From: Actinoplanes cyaneus
GTDB taxonomy: Bacteria > Actinomycetota > Actinomycetes > Mycobacteriales > Micromonosporaceae
Assembly (NCBI RefSeq): GCF_016862095.1
Contig: NZ_BOMH01000028.1
Location: 310,001 to 374,000, forward strand
Direction of reading: 5' to 3'
DNA length: 64,000 nt
Positions within the stretch are counted from its first letter, which is position 1. Every line of letters starts with the position of its first letter. The notes beneath the pieces were generated by a model that saw only the letters and a list, made by a program, of their open reading frames with translations, ran no database searches and was not told the DNA's origin. This document shows positions 49,866 through 58,579 of this stretch, piece after piece. The position numbers were made by a program, and so were the translations under genes.

Positions 49866-52758
49866 GTCGCTGGCCCCCGACGCCGCCGCGCTCAAACGTG
49901 CCCGCGCGGTGTCCGGGCAGTTCGGTCCGACCGGCCTGCTCGACGGCATCCTCTGGGGGCTGTGCCGGGGCTATCGGGTCGCCGCCGACCTGGCCGGTCC
50001 GGCGTTCACGTGCTCCTGCCCCAGCTTCCAGGCGCCCTGCAAACATGCGGTCGGCCTGCTGCTGCGCTGGGCCGAGACCGGCGCCGGCGCCGATCCGGCG
50101 CCCGAGTGGGTGACGAAGTGGCAGGCCATGCGGGCCGCGCGGGCGAAGCCGAAGGAGGCCGGCACGCCCGACCCGGCCGCCGCCGCGAAACGCGCCCGCG
50201 AGCGCGCCGAGCGGGTCGCCGGCGGCATGACGGAGCTGCGGCGCTGGCTCGACGACCAGGTCGAGCAGGGGCTGGCCGGGCTGGGCCGGCGTGGCCACCA
50301 GGCGTTCGAGCCGATGGCCGCCCGCCTGGTCGACGCGCAGGCGCCCGGCGTGGCGAGCGCTGTCCGGCGCCTCGGCGGGATCGCCGGGATCGGCCCGCAG
50401 TGGGCCGACCGGCTGCTCGGTGAGCTGGCCATGCTGCACCTGGTGGTCGCCGGGCACGACCGGCTCGCCGCGCTCGACCCGGCGACGGCCGCGACCGTCC
50501 GCTCGCGGATCGGCTTTCCCACCCCGGCCGAGGAGGTGCTGGCCGGGCCGCGGGTCACCGATCGCTGGCAGGTGCTCGGCCGGCACGACACCGACGACGG
50601 CGCGCTGACCACCCGGCGGACCTGGTTGCACGGCTCGTCGACGGCACGGTTCGCGCTGGTGCTGTCGTTCGCCGCGCCCGGGCAGTCGCTGACCACCGAC
50701 CTGGTGCCCGGCACGGAGTTCCGTGGCGACCTCTGCTTCTATCCGGGTGCGGCGCCGCTGCGGGCGCTGGTCGCGTCCCGCGACAGCGCCGCCGAGCCCT
50801 TCGGCTCGCCGGACGGCGCCGGGCCGGTCCGGGCGGCTCTCTCGCGCTGGTCCGCGCTCCTGGCCGCCGAGCCTTTCCGGTACGACGGGCCGATGCTCCT
50901 GGCGCAGGTCACGCCGACGGCGGACGGCTGCCTCGTGGACCCCTCGGGCGATGCCCTGCCCCTGGCGGCCGGGCAGCGGGAGCCGTGGTGGCTGCTCGCC
51001 GCCGCCGGTGGCCGGCCGGCCACGGTGGCGGGCGAGTGGTCGCCGGGTGGGTTGCGCCCGCTGGCCGCGTGGGTGGAGGGCGAGTTCGTCCCGGCCGCGC
51101 CGCCGGCACCGGATCCGGGGGCGCCCCGGGCGGCCGAGCTGCCCGCGGAGATGCTGGCGGCCGCCCTGGTGGGGACGGCTCGGCGGCCGTGGTCGGGGCG
51201 GTCGGTCCGGGTCGGCGCGGCCCAGGTCGAGCTGGACTGGGGGTGGCCGGCCGAGTCGCCCGGCATCACGCTCTCCCCCGAGGCGACCACCGACGTGGCG
51301 GCCTTCCACGCCGGCCCCGGGGCTGTCCCCGGCGGACCCGGCCGGCCGTCGTCATCGGTGGCCCTGCTCGACGCGGCGGCGGTCGCGCTGACCTCCCGGC
51401 GAGCCGGTTTCGAGCCCGAGAGGAAAGTGCCGGTCACCGCCGCGCCGGCCGAGACGGCGCCGCCGCTGCCTGTCGAGGCCGGGGTGCGGCTGGGGCGGAT
51501 CCTGCGAGGTGGCGCACCCGGCGGTGCCCACCTGGACCAGGAACTGCTGGCCCAGTGGCTGTCCGCGGCGGCGGCCCGGGGCGGGGTCGTCCCGTCGACG
51601 GTGCTGCCGGCGCTGCTGGACGCCGCGCGGCGCAACACGACGGTCCGTGGCGACGTCGCGCGGGTCGCGGGCCGGCGCGGCGGCTGGCTGGCCGCGCAGC
51701 GGGCGGACTGGCGCTGGCTGCTCGACGAGGCGGCGCCGGTCACGGTCGTCGACTGGGCGACGGCCACCAGCGCGGAACGCCTGGGTCACCTGATCACCCT
51801 GCGGCGCGCCGACCCGGCCCGGGCCCGGGAGCTGGTGGCGAGCACGTGGGCCGCCGAGTCCTCGGAGGACCGGGCCCGGTTCCTCGCCACGTTCGCCGAC
51901 GGTCTCGCCCCCGGCGACGAGGAGCTGCTGGAGCGGGCCTTGGACGACCGGCGCAAGGAGGTCCGGCAGGCCGCCGCCGAGTTGCTGCGCCGGCTGCCCG
52001 GGGCGGCGCTCGGACGGCGGATGCGGCAGCGGGCGCACGCCGCGGTCCGGCTGGTCCTCAGCGACCCGCCGCGGCTGGCGGTGCAGCCACCCGACGAGCT
52101 GGACGCGGTGCTGCGGCGCGACGGCGTGGGCGCCACCCCGGCCCACGGCGCCGGGGCCGGCGCGTGGCTGCTGGAGGAGGTCGTCGCCGGCGCGCCGCTG
52201 GACTCGTGGACCGAGCTGGAGCCCTCCGGTTATGTGGCGCTGGCCAGGGGGAACGACTGGGCCGGCCCGCTGCTGCACGGCTGGGCCAAGGCCGCCATCA
52301 CCCAGGGCGACGCGCGCTGGGCGGCGACGCTGCTGGCCGCGGACGCCGGGGCGCTGCGCGAGGCGGTCTGCTGGGACCTGCACCTGGTGCTCCCGCCGGA
52401 TGCGCTGGCCCGGCTGGCCGCCGAGGCGCTGCGGGCCGAGGACGGGTCGGCGCACCGGCTGCTGGCACTGCATCCGGGGCCGTGGCCGGAGCCGCTGAGC
52501 GTGACGGTCCTGGAGACCATCGCGCATCGCGCCCGCACCGATCGGCACACCTGGCAGCTCGGTGAGCTGTGCCGGACGGCCGCGCTCGCCATGCCCCCGG
52601 CATATGCGGATCTCACCGGCCGGCTCGCCGCCCAGCTCGAGCCGGAGGTGGACCCGAGCCGGGTCCGGCCGGTCGCCGATCTGGCCCGCACGCTGACGTT
52701 TCGCGAGGAGATGCTGCGCGAGTTGCGGGCGCCGGAAAGTGTCACACCCCAGCGGTAG
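49831..52758 (+). CDS. SWIM zinc-finger / DUF5691 protein
   Basis: 975 residues. The N-terminal ~95 residues contain a SWIM finger: FTCSCPSFQAPCKHAVGLLL, with the CxC...CxH zinc ligands. The rest is a long, mostly helical region with the DUF5691 pattern (AAALVGTARRPWSG, HEAT-like repeats such as ARARELVASTWAAESSEDRARF and DDRRKEVRQAAAELLRRLP, and a C-terminal REEMLREL). SWIM domains bind DNA or proteins. The gene starts leaderless at GTG 49831 and lies 48 nt before the MoxR gene. E. coli YehQ is a SWIM protein in an equivalent cluster. I infer an adaptor or recognition role. Confidence 0.87.
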   Translation: MLAERWSLAQAESLAPDAAALKRARAVSGQFGPTGLLDGILWGLCRGYRVAADLAGPAFTCSCPSFQAPCKHAVGLLLRWAETGAGADPAPEWVTKWQAMRAARAKPKEAGTPDPAAAAKRARERAERVAGGMTELRRWLDDQVEQGLAGLGRRGHQAFEPMAARLVDAQAPGVASAVRRLGGIAGIGPQWADRLLGELAMLHLVVAGHDRLAALDPATAATVRSRIGFPTPAEEVLAGPRVTDRWQVLGRHDTDDGALTTRRTWLHGSSTARFALVLSFAAPGQSLTTDLVPGTEFRGDLCFYPGAAPLRALVASRDSAAEPFGSPDGAGPVRAALSRWSALLAAEPFRYDGPMLLAQVTPTADGCLVDPSGDALPLAAGQREPWWLLAAAGGRPATVAGEWSPGGLRPLAAWVEGEFVPAAPPAPDPGAPRAAELPAEMLAAALVGTARRPWSGRSVRVGAAQVELDWGWPAESPGITLSPEATTDVAAFHAGPGAVPGGPGRPSSSVALLDAAAVALTSRRAGFEPERKVPVTAAPAETAPPLPVEAGVRLGRILRGGAPGGAHLDQELLAQWLSAAAARGGVVPSTVLPALLDAARRNTTVRGDVARVAGRRGGWLAAQRADWRWLLDEAAPVTVVDWATATSAERLGHLITLRRADPARARELVASTWAAESSEDRARFLATFADGLAPGDEELLERALDDRRKEVRQAAAELLRRLPGAALGRRMRQRAHAAVRLVLSDPPRLAVQPPDELDAVLRRDGVGATPAHGAGAGAWLLEEVVAGAPLDSWTELEPSGYVALARGNDWAGPLLHGWAKAAITQGDARWAATLLAADAGALREAVCWDLHLVLPPDALARLAAEALRAEDGSAHRLLALHPGPWPEPLSVTVLETIAHRARTDRHTWQLGELCRTAALAMPPAYADLTGRLAAQLEPEVDPSRVRPVADLARTLTFREEMLRELRAPESVTPQR

Positions 52759-52806
52759 TTTGCTGATCGAGCCACCAATCGGTCAGCCCACCTTCAGGAG
52801 TTCGAG

Positions 52807-53868
52807 TTGTCAGCTCTGCGACCGCACGCCGAGGATCAGTACGCCGACGAGCTGGCCCTCCTGGCCGCCGGCGACGACCGGCCGCGGCCGCCCGGGTGGC
52901 GTCTGTCGCCGCAGGCCGTGGTGACCTATCTGCTGGGCGACGGCGCCAAGATCACCCCGAAGTATGTGGGGCCCCGCCGCCTGATCGAGGTGGCCGTGTC
53001 CACGCTGGCCACCGACCGGGCACTGCTGCTGCTCGGCGTGCCTGGCACCGCCAAGACCTGGGTCTCCGAGCACCTGGCGGCCGCCATCTCCGGCGACTCG
53101 AAACTGCTGGTCCAGGGCACCGCGGGCACGGCCGAGGAAGCCATTCGCTACGGGTGGAACTACGCCCGCCTGCTCGCCGAGGGCCCGACCGACGCGGCCC
53201 TGGTGCCCAGCCCGATCATGCGGGCCATGCAGACCGGGGCGATCGCCCGGCTGGAGGAGTTGACCCGCGTCCCGTCCGACGTGCAGGACGCGCTGATCAC
53301 CATCCTGTCGGAGAAGACGCTGCCCGTCCCGGAGCTGAACACCGAGGTCCAGGCGCAGCGCGGCTTCAACCTGATCGCCACTGCCAACGACCGCGACCGC
53401 GGGGTGAACGAGCTGTCCAGCGCGCTGCGGCGGCGGTTCAACACGGTGGTGCTGCCGATGCCGGCCAGTGCCGACGACGAGGTGGAGATCGTCGCCCGCC
53501 GGGTGGCGCAGCTCGGCAGGTCGCTGGAGCTGCCGGAGGTGCCGGCCGCGCTGGAGGAGATCCGCCGGGTGGTCACGGTCTTCCGCGAGCTGCGGTCCGG
53601 CCTGACCGAGGACGGGCGCACCAAGCTCAAGTCGCCGACCGGGACGCTCTCCACCGCCGAGGCGATCTCCGTGATCACCAACGGGATGGCGCTGGCCGCG
53701 CACTTCGGGGACGGGACGCTGCACCCCGGTGACGTGGCGGCCGGCATTACCGGCGCGGTGATCAAGGATCCGGTCTCCGACGCGGTGGTGTGGCGCGAAT
53801 ACCTGGAGACCGTCGTCCGGGAGCGGCCCGGCTGGCTGGATTTCTATCGGGCGGCACGCGATGCCTGA
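52807..53868 (+). CDS. MoxR-type AAA+ ATPase (YehL-like)
   Basis: 353 residues. Walker A is LLGVPGTAKTW; sensor 1 is FNLIATANDRDRGVN; the arginine finger region is SSALRRRFNTVVLP. The Walker B position reads AIARLEELTRV, Glu-Glu where MoxR proteins usually have Asp-Glu. AAA+ proteins of this class act as chaperones that remodel or load cofactors into partners, often with a VWA protein; one is encoded at 56567. TTG 52807 has AGGAG 6 nt upstream. The stop overlaps the DUF5682 start by 8 nt (ATGCCTGA). Confidence 0.92.
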   Translation: MSALRPHAEDQYADELALLAAGDDRPRPPGWRLSPQAVVTYLLGDGAKITPKYVGPRRLIEVAVSTLATDRALLLLGVPGTAKTWVSEHLAAAISGDSKLLVQGTAGTAEEAIRYGWNYARLLAEGPTDAALVPSPIMRAMQTGAIARLEELTRVPSDVQDALITILSEKTLPVPELNTEVQAQRGFNLIATANDRDRGVNELSSALRRRFNTVVLPMPASADDEVEIVARRVAQLGRSLELPEVPAALEEIRRVVTVFRELRSGLTEDGRTKLKSPTGTLSTAEAISVITNGMALAAHFGDGTLHPGDVAAGITGAVIKDPVSDAVVWREYLETVVRERPGWLDFYRAARDA

Positions 53869-56158
53869 GCGGTTCTACGGGGTCCGGCATCACGGGCCCG
53901 GCTCAGCCCGGGCGGTGGTGCGGGAGCTGACGGCCCAGCAGCCGGAGATTCTGCTGGTGGAGGGGCCACCGGAGGCCGACGACCTGGTCCGCTGGGTGGC
54001 CGGTGGCGGGCTGGAGCCGCCGGTCGCGCTGCTCGGCTATGCGGCGGAGGATCCGGGCCGGGCGGCGTTCTGGCCGTTCGCGGTCTTCTCACCGGAGTGG
54101 CAGGCGATCCGGTGGGCGGTGGAGAACGAGGTGCCGGTCCGCTTCTTCGACCTGCCCTACGCGTTCCGGGTGGGCGCGGCCGACCCGGCTGCCGTCGTGC
54201 CGGCGGGCCCCGCCGAGCCGGCCCCCGAAGTGCCTGCGGGCCCCGCCGATCCGGCTCCCGAAGTGCCGGGAACAGCGGATGAGACGCCTCCCGGGAGCAT
54301 GACGGACGAGGCCCGGCGACCGGTGGACCCGATCGGGGAGCTGGCCTCGGCGGCCGGCTACGACGATCCGGAGCGCTGGTGGGAGGACGTGGTCGAGCAC
54401 CGCGGCGTGCCGGTCTTCGAGGCGATCGCGGAGGCGATGACGGCGATCCGCGAGGGCGCCGCGGAGGATCCCGAGGATCTGCTGCGGGAGGCCTACATGC
54501 GGACCGTGCTGCGGGAGGTCCGGCGCAAGCACGAGAACATCGCTGTGGTCTGCGGGGCGTGGCACGTGCCGGCGCTGACCCGCAAGGTCCCGGTCAAGGA
54601 GGACACCGCGCTGCTCAAGGGCCGGCGCAAGGGCAAGGTGGCCTTCACCTGGGTCCCGTGGACGTATGGACGGCTGGCGTCGTGGTCGGGTTACGGCGCG
54701 GGCGTGACCTCCCCGGGGTGGTATCACCATCTGTTCACCAGCGCTGACGCGGTCGTGCCGCGGTGGCTGGTGGACGCGGCCGGCGTGCTGCGCGCGGAGG
54801 GCGTGCCCACCTCGTCGGCGCACGTGATCGAGGCGACGCGGCTCGCCGAGACCCTGGCCACGCTGCGCGGGCGGCCACTGGCCGGGCTCGCCGAGGTGAC
54901 CGAGGCCGCCGAGGCGGTGATGTGCGACGGGGAGCCGCTGCGCACCGAGCTGATCAACCGGCGGCTCGTGGTCGGCGAGCGGCTCGGCACGGTGCCGGAC
55001 GAGATGCCCGCGGTCCCGCTCGCCAAGGATCTGACCGCCCAGCAGCGGGCGCTGCGGCTCAAGCCCGAGGCAGCCGAGCGCGAGCTGAAGCTGGACCTGC
55101 GCAAGGACACCGACCTGCGGCGCAGCCGACTGCTGCATCGACTGCGGACGCTCGACGTGCCGTGGGGCGAGCCGGCCGCGGGGCGGCGCGGGACAGGGAC
55201 GTTCCGTGAGGAGTGGGTGCTGCGCTGGCAGCCGGAGTTCGCGGTGCGGCTCGTCGAGGGCAGCATGTGGGGCACGACGGTGGCCGGTGCGGCGAGCGCG
55301 CGGGTGATCCGGCGGGCGCGGACCGCGAAGACGCTCGCCGAGGTGACCGCGCTGCTGGAGACGTGCCTGCTGGCGGAGCTCGGCGAGGCCTACCCGGAGG
55401 TCCTGGCCGCGCTCGACACCCGGGCCGCGCTGGACGCGGACATCCACCACCTGATGGCGGCGCTCCCGGCGCTGGCCCGGACGTTACGGTACGGGGATGT
55501 CCGCCGCACGGACGTGGCCGGCCTCGCCACGGTCGCCGCCGGCCTGCTGAAACGGATCTGCGCCGGGCTTCCGTCGGCGGCCGGGTCGCTCTCCGGCGAC
55601 GCGGCGAGGCAGCTGCGCGACGGGGTCGACGGCGTGCACCAGGCGGTCAGCCTGCTCGCCGACGACGAGCTGCGGGAGTTGTGGCTGGCGACGATCGAGT
55701 CGCTGGCGCGGCGGCCGGATCTGCACGGGCTTCCGGCCGGCCGGCTGACCCGGTTGCTGCTGGATGCGGGGCGACTCGATACCGTTGAGGTGCGCCGCCG
55801 GCTGCGGCTGCCGCTGACAGTGGGCACCCCACCGGCACACGCGGCCGCCTGGGTCGAGGGTTTCCTGGCCGGGGGCGGGCTGCTGCTGGTGCACGACGAC
55901 GCGCTGCTCACGCTGGTCGACGAGTGGCTGGCGGACGTGCCGGAGGAGGCGTTCGAGGACGTTCTGCCGTTGTTGCGGCGCACGTTCGGGACGTTCGAGG
56001 CCGGGGAGCGGCGGGCCATCGGTGAGCGGGTGGCCGGGCCACGGGCGGGAGCGGCCCGGGCCGCAGTCGCGGCGATCGACGAGAAACGGGCGGTTTCGGT
56101 GCTGCCCGTGCTGGGCGCCCTGCTCGGGCGCGAGATCCACATCCGGGAGGACGCATGA
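53861..56158 (+). CDS. DUF5682 protein (YehM-like), possible TraB/TIKI-like active site
   Basis: 765 residues. The N-terminal half shows GVRHHGPGSARAVVREL, ILLVEGPPEADD, VRFFDLPYAFR and IAVVCGAWHVPAL. The order GxxHH, Glu, then GxxH resembles TraB/TIKI/EreA-type hydrolases, which is a motif-based inference. An internal Ala/Pro-rich insert (about residues 108-140) contains a doubled AGPA(E/D)PAPEVP unit. The C-terminal half is helical, with LRKDTDLRRSRLLHRLR and EEWVLRWQPEFAVRLVEGS. It is coupled to the MoxR gene (8-nt overlap) and to the next ORF (4-nt ATGA). Its role in the system is unknown. Confidence 0.87.
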   Translation: MPERFYGVRHHGPGSARAVVRELTAQQPEILLVEGPPEADDLVRWVAGGGLEPPVALLGYAAEDPGRAAFWPFAVFSPEWQAIRWAVENEVPVRFFDLPYAFRVGAADPAAVVPAGPAEPAPEVPAGPADPAPEVPGTADETPPGSMTDEARRPVDPIGELASAAGYDDPERWWEDVVEHRGVPVFEAIAEAMTAIREGAAEDPEDLLREAYMRTVLREVRRKHENIAVVCGAWHVPALTRKVPVKEDTALLKGRRKGKVAFTWVPWTYGRLASWSGYGAGVTSPGWYHHLFTSADAVVPRWLVDAAGVLRAEGVPTSSAHVIEATRLAETLATLRGRPLAGLAEVTEAAEAVMCDGEPLRTELINRRLVVGERLGTVPDEMPAVPLAKDLTAQQRALRLKPEAAERELKLDLRKDTDLRRSRLLHRLRTLDVPWGEPAAGRRGTGTFREEWVLRWQPEFAVRLVEGSMWGTTVAGAASARVIRRARTAKTLAEVTALLETCLLAELGEAYPEVLAALDTRAALDADIHHLMAALPALARTLRYGDVRRTDVAGLATVAAGLLKRICAGLPSAAGSLSGDAARQLRDGVDGVHQAVSLLADDELRELWLATIESLARRPDLHGLPAGRLTRLLLDAGRLDTVEVRRRLRLPLTVGTPPAHAAAWVEGFLAGGGLLLVHDDALLTLVDEWLADVPEEAFEDVLPLLRRTFGTFEAGERRAIGERVAGPRAGAARAAVAAIDEKRAVSVLPVLGALLGREIHIREDA

Positions 56159-56574
56159 GCAGTTCAGAACTCTTTTCACACTCCGCCGAGCCGCCGCCGT
56201 CGGGCGAGGTGGCGGCCCAGCCCGCGGAGCTGACCTTCTCGCATCCCACGCCGGACGAGGCGGACGGGTCCCGGGCCGGGGCGGCGACGCCGCCGGACCG
56301 GATCTTCTCGCACCCCAAGGCCGGCCTCGAAGGATCGGGCAGAGGCGTCGACGGCTCCGGCAGAGGGTCCGGCGCGGAGAGCTTCGGCAGGCGGTCCGGA
56401 GCGGAAAGCTCCGGCAGGCGGCCGGGCAGCGGGCGGGCAGAGGCTTCCGGCGGGCACGGGCGTGGCGAGCGAACGAGAGGGGGTGGCCGGGTTGGCCGGG
56501 CGGATGACCCTGGTCAGGGCAAAGATGGTGGCCGCCGCGGCGGGGGCGGGCGCCCGGGGAGAACGCATGGCTGA
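56155..56574 (+). CDS. Disordered 139-aa ORF with three FSH motifs
   Basis: Starts in a 4-nt ATGA overlap with the DUF5682 gene and stops (56572-56574) over the VWA start in the same ATGnCTGA arrangement that joins MoxR to DUF5682, which supports translation. The sequence is disordered: FSH occurs at residues 7-9, 28-30 and 51-53 (ELFSHS, LTFSHP, RIFSHP), then a Ser/Gly/Arg-rich part with SGAESFGRR/SGAESSGRR repeats. GC at third positions is normal until about 56450 and drops after it, where the VWA frame looks more coding. It may instead be the N-terminal part of a longer VWA protein split by a frameshift. Confidence 0.5.
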   Translation: MSSSELFSHSAEPPPSGEVAAQPAELTFSHPTPDEADGSRAGAATPPDRIFSHPKAGLEGSGRGVDGSGRGSGAESFGRRSGAESSGRRPGSGRAEASGGHGRGERTRGGGRVGRADDPGQGKDGGRRGGGGRPGRTHG

Positions 56575-57817
56575 GCCCGTCCCCGAGGAGGAGCCGGCCG
56601 CCGATTCCCTGGCTCGCACGGACCTCACGGCAGGGCAGGGCGACGCGGGCCGGGAACGGCTGCGGCGGTGGCGGCTCGTGCTCGGCGGGGCAGCCGAGGA
56701 GTCGCTCGGCAAGGCCGGCGGGCGGGACGGGGCGATGGACGAGGCGCTGGCGGCGCTCTACGACACCGCCGGGGACGGCGACGGAACGTCCGTGAAGCGG
56801 TCGGCCGGGCTGGGCGGGTCGGCGCCGAAGGTGGCGCGCTGGCTGGGCGACATCCGGGAGTACTTTCCGAGCACCGTCGTGCAGGTGATGCAGGCCGACG
56901 CGATCGAGCGACTCGACCTGACCCGGCTGCTGCTGGAGCCGGAGATGCTGGCCGCCGTCGAGCCGGACGTGCACCTGGTCGGCACGCTGCTCGCACTGAA
57001 CCGAGTCATGCCGGAGGCCACCAAGGACGCCGCCCGGCAGGTCGTCCGCACGGTCGTCGAGCAGCTCGAACGCCGGATCGCGCAACAGACCCGGGCCGCG
57101 GTGTCCGGCGCGCTGAACCGGGCCGCCCGGATCAGCCGGCCGCGGCACGCCGACATCGACTGGGACAGGACGATCCGGGCGAACCTGAAGCACTACCAGG
57201 CCGAGCACCGCACGGTGATTCCTGAGCGACTGGTGGGGTACGGGCGGCGGACCACCGCCGTACAGCGGGACGTGATCCTCTGCGTCGACCAGTCCGGCTC
57301 GATGGCCGCCTCGGTCGTCTTCTCCGGGGTGTTCGCGGCGGTGCTGGCGTCGCTGCGGTCACTGCGGACGTCGCTGGTCGTCTTCGACACCGCCGTGGCA
57401 GACCTGACCGAGCAGCTCAGCGACCCGGTCGACGTGCTCTTCGGCACCCAGCTCGGCGGCGGGACGGACATCAACCGGGCGATCGCCTACAGCCAGACGC
57501 TGATCACCCGCCCGCGGGACAGCATCTTCGTGCTGATCAGCGACCTGTACGAGGGCGGCGTGCGGGACGAGATGCTGCGCCGGGTCGCCGAGATGACCGC
57601 GGCCGGGGTGCAGGTGGTGGCGCTGCTGGCGCTCTCCGACGAGGGCGCGCCGGCCTACGACCACGAGAACGCGGCGGCGCTGGCCGCGCTCGGGGTGCCG
57701 GCGTTCGCGTGCACGCCGGACGCGTTCCCCGACCTGATGGCGGCGGCGATCGAGCGGCGGGATCTGACGGCGTTCGCGGAACGTTTCGCCGACCGCCAGG
57801 CCACCGCCACCGGCTGA
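56567..57817 (+). CDS. VWA-domain protein (YehP-like)
   Basis: 416 residues. An N-terminal helical region begins ERLRRWRLVLGGAAEESLGK and includes ARWLGDIREYFPSTVVQVMQ and RHADIDWDRTIRANLKHYQ. The VWA domain has an intact MIDAS: DQSGSM, Thr in GGGTDINRA, Asp in LISDLYEGG. The C-terminus is AFAERFADRQATATG. VWA proteins of this set pair with a MoxR ATPase. ATG 56567 has GGGGAGA 6 nt upstream; GTG 56462 in the same frame would add 35 residues whose codon use also looks coding. It is the last gene of the operon. Confidence 0.88.
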   Translation: MAEPVPEEEPAADSLARTDLTAGQGDAGRERLRRWRLVLGGAAEESLGKAGGRDGAMDEALAALYDTAGDGDGTSVKRSAGLGGSAPKVARWLGDIREYFPSTVVQVMQADAIERLDLTRLLLEPEMLAAVEPDVHLVGTLLALNRVMPEATKDAARQVVRTVVEQLERRIAQQTRAAVSGALNRAARISRPRHADIDWDRTIRANLKHYQAEHRTVIPERLVGYGRRTTAVQRDVILCVDQSGSMAASVVFSGVFAAVLASLRSLRTSLVVFDTAVADLTEQLSDPVDVLFGTQLGGGTDINRAIAYSQTLITRPRDSIFVLISDLYEGGVRDEMLRRVAEMTAAGVQVVALLALSDEGAPAYDHENAAALAALGVPAFACTPDAFPDLMAAAIERRDLTAFAERFADRQATATG

Positions 57818-57826
57818 CTTACCGAG

Positions 57827-57871
57827 AGCCGGCCGGAACCCCACCGCGATCGGCGTGGGTCATGGCCGGCT
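57827..57871. terminator. Stem-loop after the VWA gene
   Basis: AGCCGGCC (57827-57834) pairs with GGCCGGCT (57864-57871), and further imperfect pairing (CCCAC with GTGGG) lies inside. It sits 10 nt after the operon's last stop, in the convergent gap. Confidence 0.5.
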
Positions 57872-57949
57872 GGTCATCGTCGCGACGACGTGGAGTCGGG
57901 AGCACGCGTCCCGGCCAGGCGCGGCCCGGCCGGGACGACGACGCGGCTC

Positions 57950-58498
57950 TCATCCGTTGCGGCCGCCGGTGCCGGCGTACCCGGCGAGGCCTTTCGCCTC
58001 GGCGGCGTCCCGCAGCAGGTCCCGGTGGTGGGCGATGACGGGCTCAGCATCGGCGGCGAGTTCCTTGACGGACTGCTCGGAGCCGTCGCTGATCTGCTCG
58101 GAGACCAGTTTCAGGCTGTCGCGGTGTGCGGCCAGCTGGGTCGAGATGAAGTACTCGTCGAACGTGTCGGCGCCCGCCGCCTCGTACCGCCGGGTCAGGG
58201 CCTGCTGCTCCTCGGTGGGTGCGTCCGGCAGGAAGACCCGCAGTTGGCGCGCGGTCTGGTAGAGGTCCGCGTCCAGGTGGATGTGGTCGCGCATCAGGGT
58301 GGCGGCCAGTGTCTTCACGGTTGGGTCGTTGCTCGTCGTCCAGGCGATCCGGCCGGCACTGATCTCGGCCAGGTTCGCCTGGTGAGCGGCCTTGAGGAAG
58401 GCGGCGTCCTGGGCGGACGGCTCGGCCTGGGCGGCGGTGGCGGGCAGGGCCAACAGCCCGGCGACGCCGACGGTTGTCGAAATTCGGCGCAAAAGCAT
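57950..58498 (-). CDS. Secreted DUF4142 protein
   Basis: 182 residues. The signal peptide LLRRISTTVGVAGLLALPAT ends AAQA before EPSAQD. The helical DUF4142 domain follows: AAFLKAAHQANLAEISAGRI, KTLAATLMRDHIHLDADLYQ, DEYFISTQLAAHRDSLKLVS, ending AEPVIAHHRDLLRDAAE. It resembles a ferritin-like four-helix bundle. The family's function is unknown, often linked to envelope stress. ATG 58498 is preferred because GAGGAG is 6 nt upstream; ATG 58504 directly abuts that site. Confidence 0.88.
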   Translation of the reverse strand: MLLRRISTTVGVAGLLALPATAAQAEPSAQDAAFLKAAHQANLAEISAGRIAWTTSNDPTVKTLAATLMRDHIHLDADLYQTARQLRVFLPDAPTEEQQALTRRYEAAGADTFDEYFISTQLAAHRDSLKLVSEQISDGSEQSVKELAADAEPVIAHHRDLLRDAAEAKGLAGYAGTGGRNG

Positions 58499-58579
58499 AC
58501 TCATCTCCTCGAATAGGGCATCTTCACCCTAGTCAACGAGATGTGGGGTGCATTCGCTTTCGACCGCATTGACCAGGGG

